Shown in pieces: positions 61,865 to 64,000 of a DNA stretch of 64,000 bases. Position numbers and translations under genes: made by a program. Source of the stretch: Certhia americana (taxonomy: Eukaryota; Chordata; Aves; Passeriformes; Certhiidae); assembly GCA_018697195.1 (NCBI GenBank), contig CM031858.1, forward strand, positions 113,212,380 through 113,276,379. Direction: 5' to 3'. The notes under the pieces are model-generated. The model was given only the letters and a program-made list of their open reading frames with translations. It made no database searches and was not told where the DNA came from. The number at the start of each line of letters is the position of its first letter. The first letter of the stretch is position 1.

Positions 61865-64000
61865 ACAGCTCTCTAGATTTCACAATTTGATGGCTAATTA
61901 GAGGGCGACTGAGAGATGAAGGAGGAAGACACAGGGGAGGAACTTAAACATGACAGACTATAAACTTGATTGCCACTACAATTTTCATAAATGCTTGGGG
62001 ATTTTTTAGTTATGATGACTATATTGACATACAGAATATAATAATGATAGGTGAATTCTAACACTATTCTTTGTCACTGCTATGACTGTGACAATATACT
62101 GTGACTATATGCTTACCTTTGTCTTTCAGTAAATGGCACCACATAGTGACTGTTTAGTATTTATGTTTGACTGTTCAATGTTTTCTATCAAACATCAACA
62201 AAATAATTTTTCCTTAGTGTAAAACAGATTTCAAGAGATTCTTTGAGGAGAGTAAGGTTTAGCACGCTAGATAAAGTTCCTTAGGAACTGAACAATGTTG
62301 TCAGAAAAGAATAGTAAATGAAAAAGATTTAATGGGAATTTAAGAAAGCATGATTCATAATAACATGACAGACTTGCTTGTACCAGAAATCATGTAGTAG
62401 GAGACAGAGGTTAGTATTTTCAGCCCCCCATAACCATTTCAATTTCTACAGTGTCTAGGGCAGGGAGGAAGTTCCTTTTCCAAGCTAAAGAGCAAGCAGC
62501 AGATACTCTAACTCATTCTGTTAACAGACCTTGGGAATAGCTACTCTTAAGATTAATGGCCATCGCTTAATTGAAGATCAGTTATCAATAGAAACAGCAT
62601 GATACAGATCTTTGACTCAGGTGAAATGCTTAGTCCAATATGTCATGGAGAAATATTTAAATGCCAAGGTGGTACAGCTCTTCCCCAGCCAGTTCCTATC
62701 ATGGGGAGTACTGGGAAGAAGAGCTAGAAGTGTACTGTGTCAACATCCAATCTTCATCCAATTGCAGAGAAAGACTTTCTGTGAAGCTCAGACATGGCTT
62801 GGCAGTAGCTAAAACTATTGACCATCTTCATTTAACATTTACTACTTAGTCTGTTTGAATTCAGAGATACAATTTGTTTCAGCAAAGCGCATTAAGGAGT
62901 GTGAGGGTCCCACACTCTCTGCCAGTGGGAGACAGATGAGACACCAGGAAATGCAAGAGTCCACCTCAGTTTCTGTTCCAAATGTGCTTATTCAGGATTA
63001 TGTCAAATGTGCTTTTCCACAGCAGTTTCCAGAAAATCAGTCTCTGACCAACTCCTGTGGAAACAGAAGCCAAGCCCAAAGGACAAACCTGACAGTTTTC
63101 CCAGATGCCAGCTAGGAACAAACAGATTTCTCAGTCTCTGTCTCATTTCTAAGCAGTGCTATGGGATAACACCACTGTGAAGGTGATAGCTGCACAAATC
63201 AACCATAATCTCAATTCTTACTGAGGAACACCTTGAAGCCTTTTTGTGTGATTTTTCTTCATGTGCTCACTTTTTCCATCATCTGAGTATCGCTTTCACC
63301 TTCTTCTCCAGTCATCTGCCATACTACTGCTTTTTTTTCACACAAATACTTCTTAAAAATATGCTTACTTTATGAAGTTCAGGAAAACAGTTGCCAATCA
63401 TTCCTTTCTAAATGCAGCTAGGCATGACCAGGCCTTTTCTTTCATGTCATGAGCTTTTCCTGACTTGCAATATTCCCTTCTATGTACCAAAATCTTTACC
63501 TTCATTCTATTACTGTCTGAAACAGTTATAATTACATACACATAAATTAATAGTCCTTAAAGGAAACCAGGAATTCTATATTTGGCAATGTAAAATAAGG
63601 AATAACTATTTCATTTAGTTAAGTGCTTTTTAGCATGTTGTCTTACATTTGTATACAACAGTATATTAATGTGCCTTTTAAATATTACAGGTAAAGCTAA
63701 GTGACACATTTTAGTAATACAGACTTTCTGAGATACTTCTGTTCCATTGCTTGCAGGGTTGCTTTGCTGGTTTCTCATCCTCCTAATCAATAGGCAGCAG
63801 CAAAGGGGTAAATTGTCTAGTTACTACTTCTAACAAGGAGACATCCAGATAGCTCTGCTCTGTTAGTCCTCTCTCTGCTAAAGTATTCAAGATACTCATA
63901 ACTGTACATTCACAATGGTTCAACTTCTCTGAATATCTAAAATATCTCTCAACACCTGGAACAAGAGTTCCAGATTAAAAAAGTATTTTTCCTTACTTTT

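Larger units (their letters stand above)
51968..64000 (-). other. ST18: Upstream ST18 intron or 5' flank, no exon found
   Basis: 12 kb upstream of the first visible coding exon. I searched by eye for the expected N-terminal exon (family start with a basic TRSKG-type stretch) and did not find it. Contents: A25 at 53149-53173, a compound TATG/TA/TG array at 57220-57380, an imperfect 21-bp duplication at 58177 and 58208, and a purine-rich tract at about 61803-61864. Non-coding 5'UTR exons could be present but cannot be recognised from sequence alone. Confidence 0.7.

Overview
This is vertebrate nuclear DNA, most likely from a bird. It is AT-rich and intron-rich, with simple repeats, one CR1-like remnant and one bird-style solo LTR, and it has no bacterial-type gene organisation. 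One gene explains essentially all supportable coding sequence: ST18 (suppression of tumorigenicity 18, also MYT3), a neural and endocrine transcription factor of the MYT1/MYT1L/ST18 C2HC zinc-finger family. It lies on the minus strand. The calls rest on reading the exons and comparing them with human ST18 as I remember it; no database search was run.

Eighteen coding exons were placed, from 51967 (5' side) down to the TAG stop at 3486-3488. Every junction is GT-AG, and all intron phases agree from one exon to the next. Together they give 1024 residues plus one base of a further codon; human ST18 is about 1047 residues. The initiator-ATG exon was not found in 51968-64000, so the gene is open at its 5' end and its first coding exon(s), 5'UTR and promoter probably lie beyond base 64000. 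Residue numbers used here start at the first complete visible codon.

Protein order: basic N-terminal segment (1-63); a long acidic, probably disordered exon ending in the family motif around KGNLSLLEQAIAL (64-329); fingers 1 and 2 (341-366, 385-410); the MYT1 central domain (about 440-661); a linker (662-699); fingers 3 and 4 (701-726, 745-770); fingers 5 and 6 (793-818, 846-871); and a C-terminal coiled coil (about 895-975) ending in the conserved ...GIHV tail.

Region by region: 1 to about 1065 is downstream flank or extended UTR. About 1066-3485 is the probable 3'UTR, with a good AATAAA and GU-rich poly(A) candidate. 3486-51967 is the exon/intron body. 51968-64000 is upstream intron or flank with no exon I can support. 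Non-genic features of note are a graded TTTTG/TTTGG/TTGGG array (7199-7334), a perfect 16-bp inverted repeat with a 3-nt loop (18339-18373), a solo LTR (18592-19004), an AACC array (37241-37317), a CR1-like remnant (about 50800-50920) and several long dinucleotide arrays.

The best leads in the hunt are: evidence in the exon structure that ST18 lost an N-terminal finger; two finger exons with identical protein but 14 of 20 codons silently different; a candidate 49-nt poison or alternative-first exon (50115-50163); and two identical miR-144/miR-101-type sites in the 3'UTR. I saw no sign of a wholly new biological system.
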